A DNA stretch of 64,000 nucleotides from Paralithodes platypus (GCA_032716605.1 CM064519.1:18242512-18306511), one strand, 5' to 3'. Positions 11,613 to 23,279 are shown, numbered from the stretch's first letter. The notes: generated from the sequence alone by a model not told the origin. Numbers and translations: made by a program.

Positions 11613-11677
11613 GATCCTCCAATAAGACTCAGACTAAGACCCGCTGAGACCCACTGGTTGGGTTTGCGCTGTTCCTC

Positions 11678-12059
11678 TTAAGGGGGGTGACCTGTTTTTG
11701 TTCTGTCCTTTTCTATCTTTCTTTGGCTTGTATCCCTTTGGCACCATTCAGCCTACTGTTTTAAGACGTTTATCCCCATCCAGGTGTAAATTTTTTACTG
11801 GTGAGCGGTAGCGAGCCAGCATATTTTTTTATTTTTGTTTGACAGCAGGCTAAATTTGTACATTTTTCGATAGAAAAATTTCTCCGGCGAAGCCGGATTT
11901 CTTCATATAATGCTGGCTCGCTATCGCTCGCCAGGAAGAAATCGACACCTAGATGAGGATAAACAACTTAAAATAGTTGGCTGAATGGGGCCGAATGGAT
12001 ACAAGCCAGAGAAAGAGAGAAAAGGACAGACATAACAAAACGCAGGTCAACCCCCTTAA
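11678..12059. mobile_element. TTAA family B copy, symmetric
   Basis: Runs from TTAAGGGGGGTGACCTG to CAGGTCAACCCCCTTAA. Centre: TTTTTCGATAGAAAAA plus TCCGGCGAAGCCGGA. Both arms carry the GCGAGC-GRTA-GCGAGC core (GGTGAGCGGTAGCGAGCC on the left). Its right TTAA is also the left TTAA of the next A copy. Confidence 0.92.
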
Positions 12060-12392
12060 GGGGAGATGGGTGTGCTTATTTGCTTATTTTTGTATATTTT
12101 TTATTAATTTATTAGTTTCCTCCCTAGACTTCCATCAACCTTAAAAAACACCCGCCCGAGACCCTCCTTCAAGATAAATTTGTACAGTTTTCGATATCTG
12201 CCGGCTCGCTTTCGCTCGCCAGGAAAAAAATCGACACCTAAATTACACGAAAAGTCTTAATATTGACAAAGCGATGGGGCGAAAGGTCTTAAAATCGCCA
12301 AACTAATGGATCGAACGTCTTATAATCTAAAAACTAAATAGGATAAACATGAGGAAGAAGGGGGACCAGAAAAACGGCCCATCTCACCTTAA
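12056..12392 (+). mobile_element. TTAA family A, long subtype, chained to B
   Basis: Runs from TTAAGGGGAGATGGGTG to CCCATCTCACCTTAA, sharing its left TTAA with the B copy. The AT hairpin/GC hairpin block is partly deleted (TTTTCGATATCTGCCGGCTCG). Confidence 0.85.
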
Positions 12393-12637
12393 CCCTATGT
12401 GGTACAGGGTGGGTCTCTTTACAGCCTTTCCACGTAATTAACCTGTAGACTAACCACCCAGATGATTCTCTCCCCCTCGCAACTCCCCCCCCCCCCCCCC
12501 CCACACCCAGACCCTATAATCCCCCCGACTATGAACAACCAAGTCAGCAGAAGTACCTGTCAGCATCTCTCTGGCCCACTGACACACACACTGGCCATTG
12601 ACTGGCTCACCTGTTGATTCATGGCCTTATTAACTGA

Positions 12638-12640
<3 letters not shown>
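12393..12640. other. Unassigned spacer with poly-C
   Basis: C homopolymer near 12486-12502; otherwise no feature recognised. Confidence 0.4.

Positions 12641-12641
<1 letters not shown>

Positions 12642-12708
<67 letters not shown>
12642..12708. repeat. (TA)n microsatellite
   Basis: Pure TA run. Confidence 0.95.
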
Positions 12709-12711
<3 letters not shown>

Positions 12712-12944
12712 ACTAGGCCTGTAAAACGGTATATAGTGTATATTATGAAGTTCTCTGAATAATGTATATTTTTTGCTGGTACCGGTATATAAGCAGATCA
12801 CTTGTATTGATGTACTAGTAACAATGAGAACCATAGAATTACAAGAAACTAACACGCCGAAACCCAAGCTGAAAATAATAAGAGCAAAATAATCTGGAAC
12901 ACCATAATGCTCACATGTGAAATCAGTATAAAAATAAAACACAT
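12709..12944. other. Unassigned spacer
   Basis: No repeat or coding signal recognised. Confidence 0.4.
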
Positions 12945-12984
<40 letters not shown>

Positions 12985-13022
12985 TAATAATACCGGTAAT
13001 AATAATAATAATGAAATAAACA

Positions 13023-13055
<33 letters not shown>

Positions 13056-13056
13056 G
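12945..13056. repeat. (TAA)n-rich block
   Basis: Two ATA/TAA trinucleotide runs joined by ACCGGTAATAATAATAATAATG. A longer A-rich tail runs to about 13150. Confidence 0.9.
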
Positions 13057-13309
13057 AAAATAATAATAATAGTAATATTGATAATAACAAAAACAAAACT
13101 AAAATAACAAAATACAAATATAGTACAAAAACAAAATAAATAACAAAACAAATATCGAATCGAGTGCCCCCATTCTACCGACCGACAAGGAACCCAAACA
13201 AGCGAGCGAGGCGTGAAAGGAAACCCGTGAAGTAGAAATGGGTCACAGGGGCGATGCGGGTCACACACGCGCGAAACTAGGTCAGACTCGAGCGGCTAAA
13301 AACACGGTC

Positions 13310-14585
13310 ATTGTAGGTAGGGGAGTGGGTTAGCTTTACTGGGTTAGCTGTAATAGGGGACTGGGGTAGCTGTAATAGGGGACTGTGTTAGCTGTAATAG
13401 GGGATTGGGTTAGCTGTAATAGGGGACTGTGTTAGCTGTAATAGGGGATTGGGTTAGCTGTAATAGGGGATTGGGTTAGCTGTAATAGTGGACTGGGTTA
13501 GCTGTAATAGTGGACTGGGTTAGCTGTAATAGGGGACAGGGGTAGCTGTAATAGGGGACTGTTAGCTGTAATAGGGGATTGGGTTAGCTGTAATAGGGGA
13601 CTGTGTTAGCTGTAATAGGGCACTGGGTTAGCTGTAATAGGGGACTGGGTTAGCTGTAATATGGGACTGGGTTAGCTGTAATAGGGGACTGGGTTAGCTG
13701 TAATAGGGGACTGGGTTAGCTGTAATAGGGGACTGGGTTAGCTGTAATAGGGGACTGGGTTATCTGTAATATGGGACTGGGTTAGCTTTAATTGGGTACT
13801 GGGTTAACTTTACTGGGTTAGCTGTAATATGGGACTGTGTTAGCTGTAATAGGGGACTTGGTAAGATTTAATAGGGTATTGGGTTAGCTTTACTGGTTTA
13901 CCTTTAATAGGGGACTGGGTTAGCTTTAATAGGGGATTGGGTTAGCTTCAATAGGGGACTGGGTTAGCTATAATAGGGGACTGGGTTAGCTGTAATAGGG
14001 GACTGGGTTAGCTGTAATATGGGACTGGGTTAGCTGTAATATGGGACTGGGTTAGCTGTAATAGGGGACTGGGTTAGCTGTAATAGGGGACTAGGTTAGC
14101 TGTAATAGAGGACTGGGTTAGCTGTAATAGGGGACTGTTAGCTGTAATATGGGACTGGGTTAGCTGTAATAGGGGACTGGGTTAGCTGTAATAGGGGACT
14201 GGGTTAGCTGTAATAGGGGACTGGGTTAGGTGTAATATGGGACTGGGTTAGCTGTAATAGGGGACTGTGTTAGCTGTAATAGGGGTCTGGGTTAGCTGTA
14301 ATAGGGGACTGGGTTAATTGTAATAGGGGACTGGGTTAGCTGTAATAGGGGACTAGGTTATCTGTAATAGGGGACTGGGTTAACTGTAATAGGGGACTAG
14401 GTTAGCTGTAATAGGGGTCTGGGTTAGCTGTAATAGGGAACTAGGTTAGCTGTAATAGGGGACTGTGTTAGCCGTAATAGGGTACTAGGTTAGCTGTAAT
14501 AGGGAACTAGGTTAGCTGTAATTGGGGAGTGGGTTAGCTGTAATAGGGAACTAGGTTAGCTGTAATAGGAGACTAATTTAGCTAT
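13310..14585. repeat. 22-bp minisatellite (about 57 copies)
   Basis: Consensus GGGTTAGCTGTAATAGGGGACT (written here as GGGTTAGCTGTA + ATAGGGGACT); period 22 bp. Variants replace GGGGACT with GTGGACT, TGGGACT or GGGAACT. The left third contains shorter or irregular units near 13790-13900. Confidence 0.95.
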
Positions 14586-14599
14586 TGGCCAGGTAATAT

Positions 14600-15192
14600 A
14601 TGCGGTCAGAATATTTTGCTCATTTCCCAAGTGGTATATATATTTAAGTGTAAAAATACGAAGTTATTGCTCATTTTCCAAGTGGTATTTATATTTAAGT
14701 GTAAAAATACCAAGTTATTGCTCATTTCCCTATCGGTTGTGATTCATATATGTTTCTCTGCCTCCTCCTCTTACCCCCACCCTTCCCCGCCACGTGGTAA
14801 TGGACTCGCCTCTGTTATTGGCACTCCATACCAGTGAATATTGCCTCATCTCCCCCCCCCCCCCCCCCAGCTGACGAGAGAGACGACCTCCTGACTTTCT
14901 TTACGCAACCAGGCTCGGGCAATCTCTCATACATATTATTGTCTCCTCTTATACACATACCAAAGCTCCGATATTTTTCAGTTTATAGAATTGTTACATT
15001 TATACAGCTATAGTATTATTTAGTGTAATTTTGATATTTCGGTTAAGGTCAAAGAGTGGAAAATCTATAATAGGGCAGAGCGGAAATAATGTTAGTAAAA
15101 ACTAATGTATTCTTGAACAGAAGGGTTATATAAATATTAAAAAGTGGATTACTGTAAACAAATATATGATAAATAAATAAATAAATATAATG
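14600..15192. other. Mostly unassigned, with a short duplication
   Basis: Holds a tandem duplication of about 63 bp (GCTCATTTCCCAAGTGGTAT near 14627 and 14690), a C homopolymer near 14852-14869 and AT-rich sequence. No gene recognised. Confidence 0.5.
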
Positions 15193-15366
15193 TTAACCCC
15201 TTCAATATATTAGGACGCATTCTTTCCCTATAATTTGACGATTGTATGCAGCTTAATAAGGACAATGAATCTAAGGAGTCCATACCAACTCAGTTATGCC
15301 TCTGCCACACATAAAGTCGTCTAATGGTAGCCAAAGTAAAATGCTAAAACGCGTACCGAGTATTAA
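15193..15366. mobile_element. Family C copy, shortened
   Basis: Starts TTAACCCCTTCAATATATTAGG. Inner arms TTTGACGATTGTATGCAGC and AAAGTCGTCTAATGGTAGCC; ends CGTACCGAGTATTAA. The right TTAA is shared with the following A fragment. Confidence 0.65.
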
Positions 15367-15545
15367 GGGATAGGGTATACAGTATATTATATTTTGGGTC
15401 GATTATAACATATATTTATTATTCGTTTATTTTCCTTCCTAGAGCTCCATCATACGTAAAACAAATAACTATTAGATCCGCTTTCTAGATTAATTTGTAA
15501 TTTTGTCGGTAGAGGAATGTCCCAGTTCCTCTTAAATTACCGGAA
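15363..15545 (+). mobile_element. TTAA family A, right-truncated
   Basis: Starts TTAAGGGATAGGG and keeps the AT-side half to TCGGTAGAGGAATGTCCCAG, then changes to a purine-rich tract (15545-15710, including GA runs). Confidence 0.75.
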
Positions 15546-15776
15546 GAAAATAGTAATATATAGAATGAAATAGAAATATAATAAAGAAAGAAACAAGGGG
15601 GAGAAGAGAAGGAGTCTGCTGCTGGCTTTCTTTTCTAAACGTGATGGGTGGGGTGCGAATATGTGGTGGGGAGGGAGAGAGAGAGAGAGCAAGAGAGAGA
15701 GAGAGAGATGGGGGTATATAAGCGAGAGAATGTTGCGTAACGTAGAAAATGCAAGAAGATAAAGTAACCAAACGTA

Positions 15777-16147
15777 TTAAGGGGGAAGGGTATATTTTTT
15801 AGTCGATTATTTCATAATACATGCTGTATTTATTATTTTTGTAGTTTCCTCCCTAGACCTCCATCAAGCTTTAAAAACACATTCATTAGACCCCCCCCCC
15901 CCCTTCTAGATTAATTTGTAAATTTCCCGGCCGAAGGCCGGTTCTCCCAAAATTACAGGCTCACTATCGTTCTCCAGGAAAAAAAACCCGCACCTAAATA
16001 GCACGAAAGGTCTTAATATTGACAAAGAAATGGGGCGAAAGATCTTAACATCGACAAACTAATGGGGCGAATATCATCAAATCTGAAAACTAATGGGGCT
16101 AAACATGAGGAAGAAAGGGGACCAGAAAAACGACCTAACCCCCTTAA
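15777..16147 (+). mobile_element. TTAA family A, long subtype
   Basis: Runs from TTAAGGGGGAAGGG to CCTAACCCCCTTAA. GC hairpin CCCGGCCGAAGGCCGG; ladder present; the AT hairpin is deleted. Poly-C at about 15893. Confidence 0.85.
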
Positions 16148-16266
16148 GACGAAGAGTGAGAGCAAAAACAAGTAAAGGAAGAGGGAAATAAAGTGCCAGA
16201 TAAGAAATACGAGTAAAGAAACTATTATAGCTTCCTTCATAAGGTACTGTACCTACGAGGGTGTAT

Positions 16267-16309
<43 letters not shown>

Positions 16310-16504
16310 ATTCTTATGTTATAAAGACTCAGTGCGAAGTAAAAGCAAAGGTAAAATAAACCAAGTGCATTACAACTAGGAATACAAACAAGGATCAGAT
16401 AAGGAGTAAGCCAATCCCCTCCCTACAGAGTGGGCCATAAGGACTATACTACTATCCAGGAGAGACGTGCGAGAAGGAGTCTGCTGGTTCTGGCTTTCTG
16501 CCCT
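16148..16504. other. Spacer with (GA)n
   Basis: GA microsatellite at 16270-16307; nothing else recognised. Confidence 0.6.
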
Positions 16505-16980
16505 AAACGTGGTGAATGAGGTGCCTACGAGAGGGTGGTGGTGGGGGTGGTGGGGATGAATGAGGTACCTACTAGGGGGTGGTGGTGGTGGTGGTGGGGG
16601 TGAATGAGGTACCTACTAGGGGGTGGTGGTGGTGGTGGTGGTGGTGCTGTTAGTGGTGGTGGTGGTGATGATGATGGTGAATGAGGTACCTAGGGGGGGG
16701 TGGGGGTAGTGGTGGTGGGGGTGAATGAGGTACCTACTAGGGGGTGGTGGGGGTGAATGAGGTACCTACTAGGGGGTGGTGGTGGTGGTGGTGCTGTTAG
16801 TGGTGGTGGTGGTGGTGGTGATGATGATGATGAATGAGGTACCTACGAGGGGGTGGGGGTAGTGGTGAATGGGGTACCTACGAGGGGGTGGAGGTGATGG
16901 TGAATGAAGGGGGTGGTGGTGAATGAGGTGCCTACGAGGGGGTGATGGTGGTGGTAGTGGTGGTGGTGGGGGTGAATGGA
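16505..16980. repeat. GGT-rich minisatellite
   Basis: Irregular array combining (GGT)n of variable length with GAATGAGGTACCTACTAGGG. Similar segments recur about every 40-150 bp. Open frames on the minus strand give only Pro/His/Thr repeats. Confidence 0.9.
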
Positions 16981-17044
16981 GAAAGGAGTGAGGCTGTTGT
17001 AATATATTGTGCGGTGCTCCCAGAAATATAATGCTGAGGCACAC

Positions 17045-17215
17045 ACTAGTTTGGAAATTTTTACACGTTTTGACCCAATAGGTGTCAATTTTGTTACCTG
17101 GCAAGCAATATCAAGCCTGCAATTGAGGATAAGCCGGCCTTAGACCGGGTCATTTGTATATCGCAAAATGTACAGATTTTGCTATAAGAAGTGTGGAGGC
17201 GCTTTTAGTAATATA
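17045..17215 (-). mobile_element. Diverged family A fragment
   Basis: Retains CCCAATAGGTGTCAATTTTG, CTGGCAAGCAATATCAAGCC, CCGGCCTTAGACCGG and AATGTACAGATTTTG in family A order, with many substitutions. Confidence 0.6.
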
Positions 17216-18020
17216 TATTTTTTTTTATTTATTTATTTTTTTGCTTCGTCTACGGAGCAATGCTTTAGCTTGAAGGGTACCCTGGGGAGGCGGTTTTTAG
17301 CAAAGAACGTACACAAGAGACGATAGTATGAAGGGTGCAAGATAATAAATAATATATTACAGTAAAATATTTAGGCAAGGCAGGTGCTCTGGAATGACGC
17401 TATACTATACGTGTGATTGAGTTTCGTTGTTTTGGTGATGGTATGCATTGTGTTTTTCCCCGTATACTGTTAGTTAGTTGTTTTTTCCCCACAAGTAGAT
17501 ATATTTGTTTACCGAGTGTTATATACGTGCAACCGACGATTCCTAATTTGTGCTCAGGTTTAGATGAATACTTATTCTTGATATAAGATTGTATTAATAT
17601 ATAACTACTATATGTTTGTGATAAGGAAAACTAATTATATTGTAGGATATAAGCCAGTGTGGTTATGTCCATATTATACTACACAAAGGCCACCAGCAAG
17701 AGCGAGAGTGATCGTAAGAATTTTTAAGAAAACGATAATGGGTGGCTAGAGCAGATACGAGAGGTGGGGTGATCAAAAGAGTCTTGGTTATTATGCTACA
17801 CAAAAGCCAAAAATAAGAGAGAGAGAGAGAGAGAGAACAAGAGAACATAAGAATATACTGAAACAACAATGGATGGATAGACCGGATAGACCAGATTCGA
17901 GAGGTGGGGTAATGAAGATCTTGGTTACGAGGATAACACTGGAATAATAGACTAATGTATTACAAGATAGGGACAGAGAGACTTTGGATGACGATGATGG
18001 CTCAAGAGTACATGAACTAA
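17216..18020. other. Unassigned stretch with a loose duplication
   Basis: Near 17755-17790 and 17896-17930 a GAGAGGTGGGGT...TCTTGGTTA block is repeated, with a GA run at 17816-17835. It may be decayed sequence at the edge of the 69-bp array. Confidence 0.45.
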
Positions 18021-18024
18021 GCCT

Positions 18025-19262
18025 GATAGGGTGACAGAGAGTGACGAGGATGACAATATGGTACAACAAAATTACAAGTTAAGGACATGTGGGTGACAAA
18101 GAGGGACTGGGTGACGAGGATGACGTTGGAGTACAACGAACGATAAGCTAGGGACGTGCGGGTGACAGAAAAGGACTGACTGACGAGGATGACATTGGAG
18201 TACAAAGAACAACAAACTAGGGATGTGCGGGTGATAGAGAGGGACTGGCTGGCGAGGGTAACACTGGAATACAAAGAATGACAAGCTAGGGACGTGAGGG
18301 TGACAGAGAGGGACTGGCTGGCGAGGGTAACACTGGAATACAAAGAATGACAAGCTAGGGACGTGAGGGTGACAGAGAGGGACTGGCTGACGATGGTAAC
18401 ACTGGAATACAAAGAATGACAAGCTAGGGACGTGAGGGTGACAGAGAGGGACTGGGTGACGAGGGTATCACTGGAATACAAAGAATGACAAGCTAGGGAC
18501 GTGAGGGTGACAGAGAGGGACTGGCTGACGAGGGTAACACTGGAATACAAAGAATGACAAGCTAGGGACATGAGGGTGACAGAGAGGGACTGGCTGACGA
18601 GGGTAACACTGGAATACAAAGAATGACAAGCTAGGGACGTGAGGGTGACAGAGGGACTGGCTGACGAGGGTAACACTGGAATACAAAGAATGACAAGCTA
18701 GGGACGTGAGGGTGACAGAGAGGGACTAGCTGACGAGGGTAAAACTGGAATACAAAGAATGACAAGCTAGGGACGTGAGGGTGATAGAGAGGGACTGGGT
18801 GACGAGGGTAACACTGGAATACAAAGAATGACAAGCTAGGGACGTGAGGGTGACAGAAAGGGACTGGCTGACGAGAGTAACACTGGAATACAAAGAATGA
18901 CAAGCTAGTGATGTGAGGGTGACAGAAAGGGACTGGGTGACGAGGGTAACACTGGAATAAAAAAAATTACAAGCTAGGGACGTGAGGGTGATAGAGAGGG
19001 GCTGGCTGACGAGGGTAACCAAGGAATACAAAGAATACCAAGCTAGGGACGTGTGGGTGACAGAGAGGGGCTGGCTGACGAGGGTAACACTGGAACACAA
19101 AGAACAACAAGCTAGGGACGTGTGGGTGACAGAGAGGGACTGACTGACGAGGATGACGTTGGAATACAAAGAATAACAAGCTAGGGACGTGTGGGTGACA
19201 GAGAGGGACTGGCTGACGAGTATGACACTAGAATGCAAAGCATCACGAAGCAGGTACATAAG
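18025..19262. repeat. 69-bp minisatellite, about 18 copies
   Basis: Unit contains GACAAGCTAGGGACGTGAGG, GTGACAGAGAGGGACTGG and ACGAGGGTAACACTGGAATAC; period 69 bp (23 codons), so false open frames with a 23-residue repeat run along the minus strand. The rightmost unit merges into the 3' edge of the coding exon at 19289: the GGGTGACAGAGAGGGA motif occurs at 19262 just beyond the splice donor, and GGTGACGAGGGT occurs inside the exon at about 19310. The array therefore lies in the downstream intron and may have grown from the exon-intron junction. Confidence 0.93.
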
Positions 19263-19288
19263 GGTGACAGAGAGGGAGACAAACTCAC

Positions 19289-20734
19289 CCCAAAGCCAAT
19301 GACGACCAAGGTGACGAGGGTGCCTGAGGCTGCCACCACACCCACAGCCCTCACCCATTCCCTCACCAGACCCTCAGCCAGCAAGAGGCCGCCTCGTCTG
19401 CTGGACTCGCTGACCTCTGGGTAGGTAGGAGTGGTGTGACCTCTCGTGGTGCACACGTCGGCTCGTTGTTGATAAGATAAGCCCACCGTACCGGCCTCAC
19501 CTTCGTCATCGCATGCCTCTCCACCTTCCTGATACCGCCGAATGAAATGGTCTGTTCTTGCACTTCCGAGGTATTCCTCCCGCACTCGCGCCGCACCCCG
19601 CCCGCGGCACCGCAGGTGAGTGTATGGAAGGTCAACTCTCACATCGTCATCACCCGCCTCGTCCTCTTGGTCGCTGGACTGGGCGGACTCCGGATAAAAG
19701 GAGCACCGATCACGGGCGTGTGGGCGAACCCGATACTGTTGTTGTTGTTGACGAAGATGAGGATGGTGGCGAGCCTGTGAGGCTTGTTGTTCTCGTCCGT
19801 GGCCTCGGCTACGATTTACACCGGGCTCTGAACGAGTTAAATCACTAGTGTAGGTGGGCGTGTCATCATAATGATAGAGGGCGTGTAAGGTGTGTGTCTG
19901 GTTCCCGGGACAACATAAACCTTCACTACCCAGGTAACTTTGTCCCTCGTTACCCCCGTAGCTCTGACTCTCTGCCCCAGAGTACATCACGTGGTTCTGT
20001 TCACCCAAGTACGGGTGACTTTGCTCTCCCGAAAACACTTGGCCCTGTTCACTCAAATACACATGATTATCACCACCGTACACAAGACTGTGTTCTGGTG
20101 TGTACACACGGGTCTGATCTGGCGGGTAGACGTGAGGTTGGTCTTGAGCATACACGTGGTTGTGATCCATGAGGTGAGCCAGCGCCTGGTCGGCCGCTAG
20201 TGCATGACTCTGGTCGATGCTGAAGGTGTGTGTCCTGGAGGAGGTGTGTGAAGTGGGGCGGGGGCCTTGGGCCTCACATGGCTGGTCGGGCCCAGCCTCA
20301 GAGACTACCACACGGGCCCGGGACCGACCACCACCAACACCACCAGCACTACCAGCACTACCCTCCCCCCTGCGACCACCTGACGAGGAATGACCCTTCT
20401 GTATGGCTGTGTGGGTGTGGAGAGTGTGGAGAGGTGCTATGGCTCGTGAGTGGCTCTGACCCGAGGAGCCAGAGTGAACCCTGGCCGTGGTGGCCTGGGC
20501 GTGAGGGCGGGCCTGTAGAGCGGTGCGGGCGTACTGAGCCATCAGGTACTCTTTTAGTGGGGCGGGATAGTCCGCCAGACCACCAGAATGGTCTTGGTCG
20601 AAGTTGAGCGGTTGAGCCATGTAGTCGTGCGGGGCACTACCTCTGGCGGCGATTGTCCTGGCCTGTGACCTTCTCTGGGCGTAGTTATGGGCGTACCACA
20701 TGTTGTGGGCGGCGGGCGTGGCTGCCGCTGCCAT
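19289..20734 (-). CDS. Candidate host coding exon, 482 codons
   Basis: The best protein-coding candidate in the window; I do not recognise the protein. An open frame runs from an ATG at 20734 (context AGTATGG, in-frame TGA eight codons upstream) for 482 codons to a consensus donor GGGGTGAGT (intron starts at 19288), ending in phase 0; beyond the donor the frame enters the 69-bp array. Composition is protein-like and GC-rich, unlike the AT-rich surroundings. Residues 1-170 are Ala/His/Ser/Gly-rich with a Gly-Arg patch (about 119-141). Residues about 173-278 form a degenerate repeat of about 9-11 residues of the type DQ/EQ-x-HVY (for example AQDQPHVY, PPDQTRVY, LSEQGQVF). A short polyQ lies near 328-334, an acidic patch near 355-365, and a hydrophobic stretch at about 461-482 (AVGVVAASGTLVTLVVIG) could be the start of a transmembrane helix. 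A membrane-anchored, largely disordered protein is my inference. Later exons would lie at lower coordinates and were not found. Confidence 0.6.
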
Positions 20735-21100
20735 ACTCCGTGCCCAGGGCTGTGGTCATGGCCGGTGCCCTGCCGCGCCGCCCTGCCTGCCGCGCGGCAT
20801 CACGCCCTCCTTAACTCCTGGGAATCACAACTGTGGCGGGGGCGTGGCAGAGCGCGGCGCCAGAGGCCGGCGTAGGGCGCTCATGTCAGGCGTGTCTCCG
20901 TGGCCCAGGTCCAGGCGGCACTGTCTGGCTCAGGCAGGGTCGGTATAGTGGTGGTAGTGGTGCCAGGCTGCTAGTGCCAGGCTCTCTCCCCCTCCCCTAT
21001 ATGTAGCTCAGTGCGTGCGTCAGTACGTCCTGGCGCCTGCGTCCGATGCTTGCCTCCCTCCCTCACCCCCCTGGCTGACACTGACGGTACCCATGAGCCA
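20735..21100 (-). promoter_or_regulatory. GC-rich 5' flank of the 482-codon exon
   Basis: This sequence upstream of the ATG is markedly GC-rich and dense in CpG (for example CCGCGCCGCCCTGCC at about 20770), in contrast to the rest of the window. A weak TATA-like CATATAGGGG lies on the minus strand near 20996. It could hold the promoter and 5' UTR; no transcription start can be fixed. Confidence 0.3.
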
Positions 21101-21606
21101 CCACCACTACCACCTGGCTCCCCCCCCCCCCCACACTGTCACCACCACACCAACAACCTGCCATCACTATTGATCAACCATTCCTAATGCTCAACCCACA
21201 CCCACCTTCAGAAGGTTGATGGCAAGTGACATCCCTCAGTAAGGATGTCCTCATGGATGATGGAAGTAATGACATGTATGGCTGGTGCGGGAGACCATAC
21301 AATATATCCCGAAAGTGGATGAGATGCCACTTTCGACCTACTAAACGAGGTTATCCTTAAAACAGTTAGGGTGAGTGGGAAGGGGTGGTAGTTTCCCTCA
21401 TATACAGTATAGTCACTCATAAAAGTTCGTGATTCTCATATTTATCATTATGGAAATATATCATTTGTAAGCTAATGTATTAATGTATCTTTGCTTACGT
21501 CAATACACCATATATATTTAGTAATGAGAAATATCCATCCATAAATCAAGGTGGCTGTATTTGCACAAGGTAAAACTTAAGAGATCCACGATTTATCATG
21601 AGCGAC
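21101..21606. other. Unassigned stretch
   Basis: Poly-C near 21119-21132; otherwise no repeat or coding signal recognised. Confidence 0.4.
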
Positions 21607-21995
21607 TTAAGGGGGGTCACCGGCTTTTTTTTTATCTTTCTCTCCTTTTCTCTCTTGCCCTGGCTTGCATCCATTCGGTCCCATTCAGCCAACTGTTTTA
21701 AGACGTTTACCCCCATCCAGGTGTCAATATTTTCCTGGCTAGCGGTAGCGAGCCAGAATATACTGTATATATATATTTGTTTTGACAGCAAGCTAAATTT
21801 TTCGATAGAAAAATGTCTTCGGCGAAGCCGGATTTCTTCATACAATGCTGGCTCGCTATCGCTCGCCAGGAAGAAATCGACACCTGGATTGGGATAAACG
21901 TCTTAAAACAGTTGGCTGAATGGGGCCGAATGGATACAAGCCAGGGAAAGAGAGAAAAGGATAGAAAGATAAAATAAGCCGGTGACCCCCCTTAA
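21607..21995. mobile_element. TTAA family B copy, symmetric
   Basis: Runs from TTAAGGGGGGTCACCGGC to GCCGGTGACCCCCCTTAA, a perfect terminal inverted pair. Centre: TTTTTCGATAGAAAAA and CGGCGAAGCCGG. Core motifs are GCTAGCGGTAGCGAGCC on the left and GGCTCGCTATCGCTCGCC on the right. Confidence 0.95.
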
Positions 21996-22020
21996 TCAGG
22001 TTATGAGGGACGTCTAACCA

Positions 22021-22235
22021 TTAACCCTTTATGTACCGGTGACGTCCTTTTAACTTTATTCTGGCTACTATTAGACGATCTTACTCAGTTTAAAAGGGGC
22101 CTCCAGCAATTAAGAGGCTTTGAATCATCTCGCTTAACCATTTGTTTACTATTGCAGCCTTCATAAACTGCACAAAATCGTTTAAATATAGCTAGAACAA
22201 TATTAAAAAGACGTCGCCGGTACAGTAGCGGTTAA
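22021..22235. mobile_element. TTAA family C copy
   Basis: Runs from TTAACCCTTTATGTACCGG to CCGGTACAGTAGCGGTTAA, with paired TTCTGGCTACTATTAGACG and CGTTTAAATATAGC arms. Confidence 0.9.
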
Positions 22236-22239
22236 AATG

Positions 22240-22358
22240 GTAACAGACTATCTCAATTAATCCTCTTAGCTACCGTACATCTCTCCTAAGCTTAATAAAA
22301 TCGACTAAATGAAGTTGACATCAAATATAAAATACTTCACCAGAACTGAAAGGGTTGC
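22240..22358. mobile_element. Family C fragment (right half)
   Basis: Keeps ACTATCTCAATTAATCC, TCCTAAGCTTAATAAAATCG and the decayed end CACCAGAACTGAAAGGGTT; the left half is absent. Confidence 0.55.
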
Positions 22359-22544
22359 AAGGGTGTGCAAACATCACATTATATGCGCGTCAAGTCTTAT
22401 AATCACCGGTTAAAATTATACTGAATGTTGTTAGAGGCATTTTGTAATATTATTATATATGTACGAGCAGACATAATATGCAAACACGACTAACAGACTT
22501 ATTAACACAGACTGATGACTTTTTTTTATCTCTACCCATCTTTA

Positions 22545-23000
22545 TCGGTGAAGATAATATGATTGATTATTATATAAACAAAAACGAAAGCAAAGTAGAT
22601 AATCAGATTGATTAGCATATAAAGAACAGTTAAATTGAGCTAGATATTAAGATTAATTAACGTTTACAGAAAAATGAAATCAAGGTAGATAATAAGATTG
22701 ATTAGCGTATAAAGAAAAGTGAAATCAAGGTATGTACTAAGGTTGATTAGCGTATAAATTAGAAATTAAATCAAGGTAGATAATAGGACTGATTAGCGTT
22801 TAAAGAAAAGTGAATTCAAGGTAAATAATTAGATTGGTTAGCCTATAGATGAAAGTGAAATGAAGGTAGACAATAAGATTGATTAGCATATAAAGAAAAG
22901 TGAAATCAAGGTACATAATAAGGTTGATTAGCGTATAAATATGAACTAAAATCAGGGTAGATAATAAGAGCGATTAGCCTATAGAAAAAAGTGAAATCCA
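22545..23000. repeat. 46-47 bp degenerate tandem array
   Basis: Eight or nine units built on GATTGATTAGCGTATAAAG and GTGAAATCAAGGTAGATAAT, spaced about 46-47 bp, with many point differences, so an old array. Confidence 0.85.
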
Positions 23001-23279
23001 GCCCTTATGTAATTCACCTTTCTCCAGCAAACACAAGTCCCCCATCAATGTTGACCTCTGACCCCACCTAGGCATGCAAACGAATTCTGGGGACCTCCTG
23101 TACCCGTGATGACCTTTTGACCCCTTACTATGTCAACCCCCCCTCCCCCCCCCTGCTGCCCCCCCCCCCCCCCCCCCCTATCAATGATTCCCCAGTGTAC
23201 GAGATCCATGACCCCTCACTCTTTTTGCCGTGACGTCAGCGCACCTGGGTCATCGTCTTCAAGGGGTTAGACTGTGTGA
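23001..23279. other. Unassigned spacer with poly-C
   Basis: C-rich runs near 23139-23178; no gene-like feature. Confidence 0.4.

Noticed and set aside
18017..19230. Long minus-strand frames with a 23-residue repeat
   Set aside because: The 69-bp minisatellite has a period divisible by three; the frames begin beyond a consensus splice donor and match the array, not a protein.
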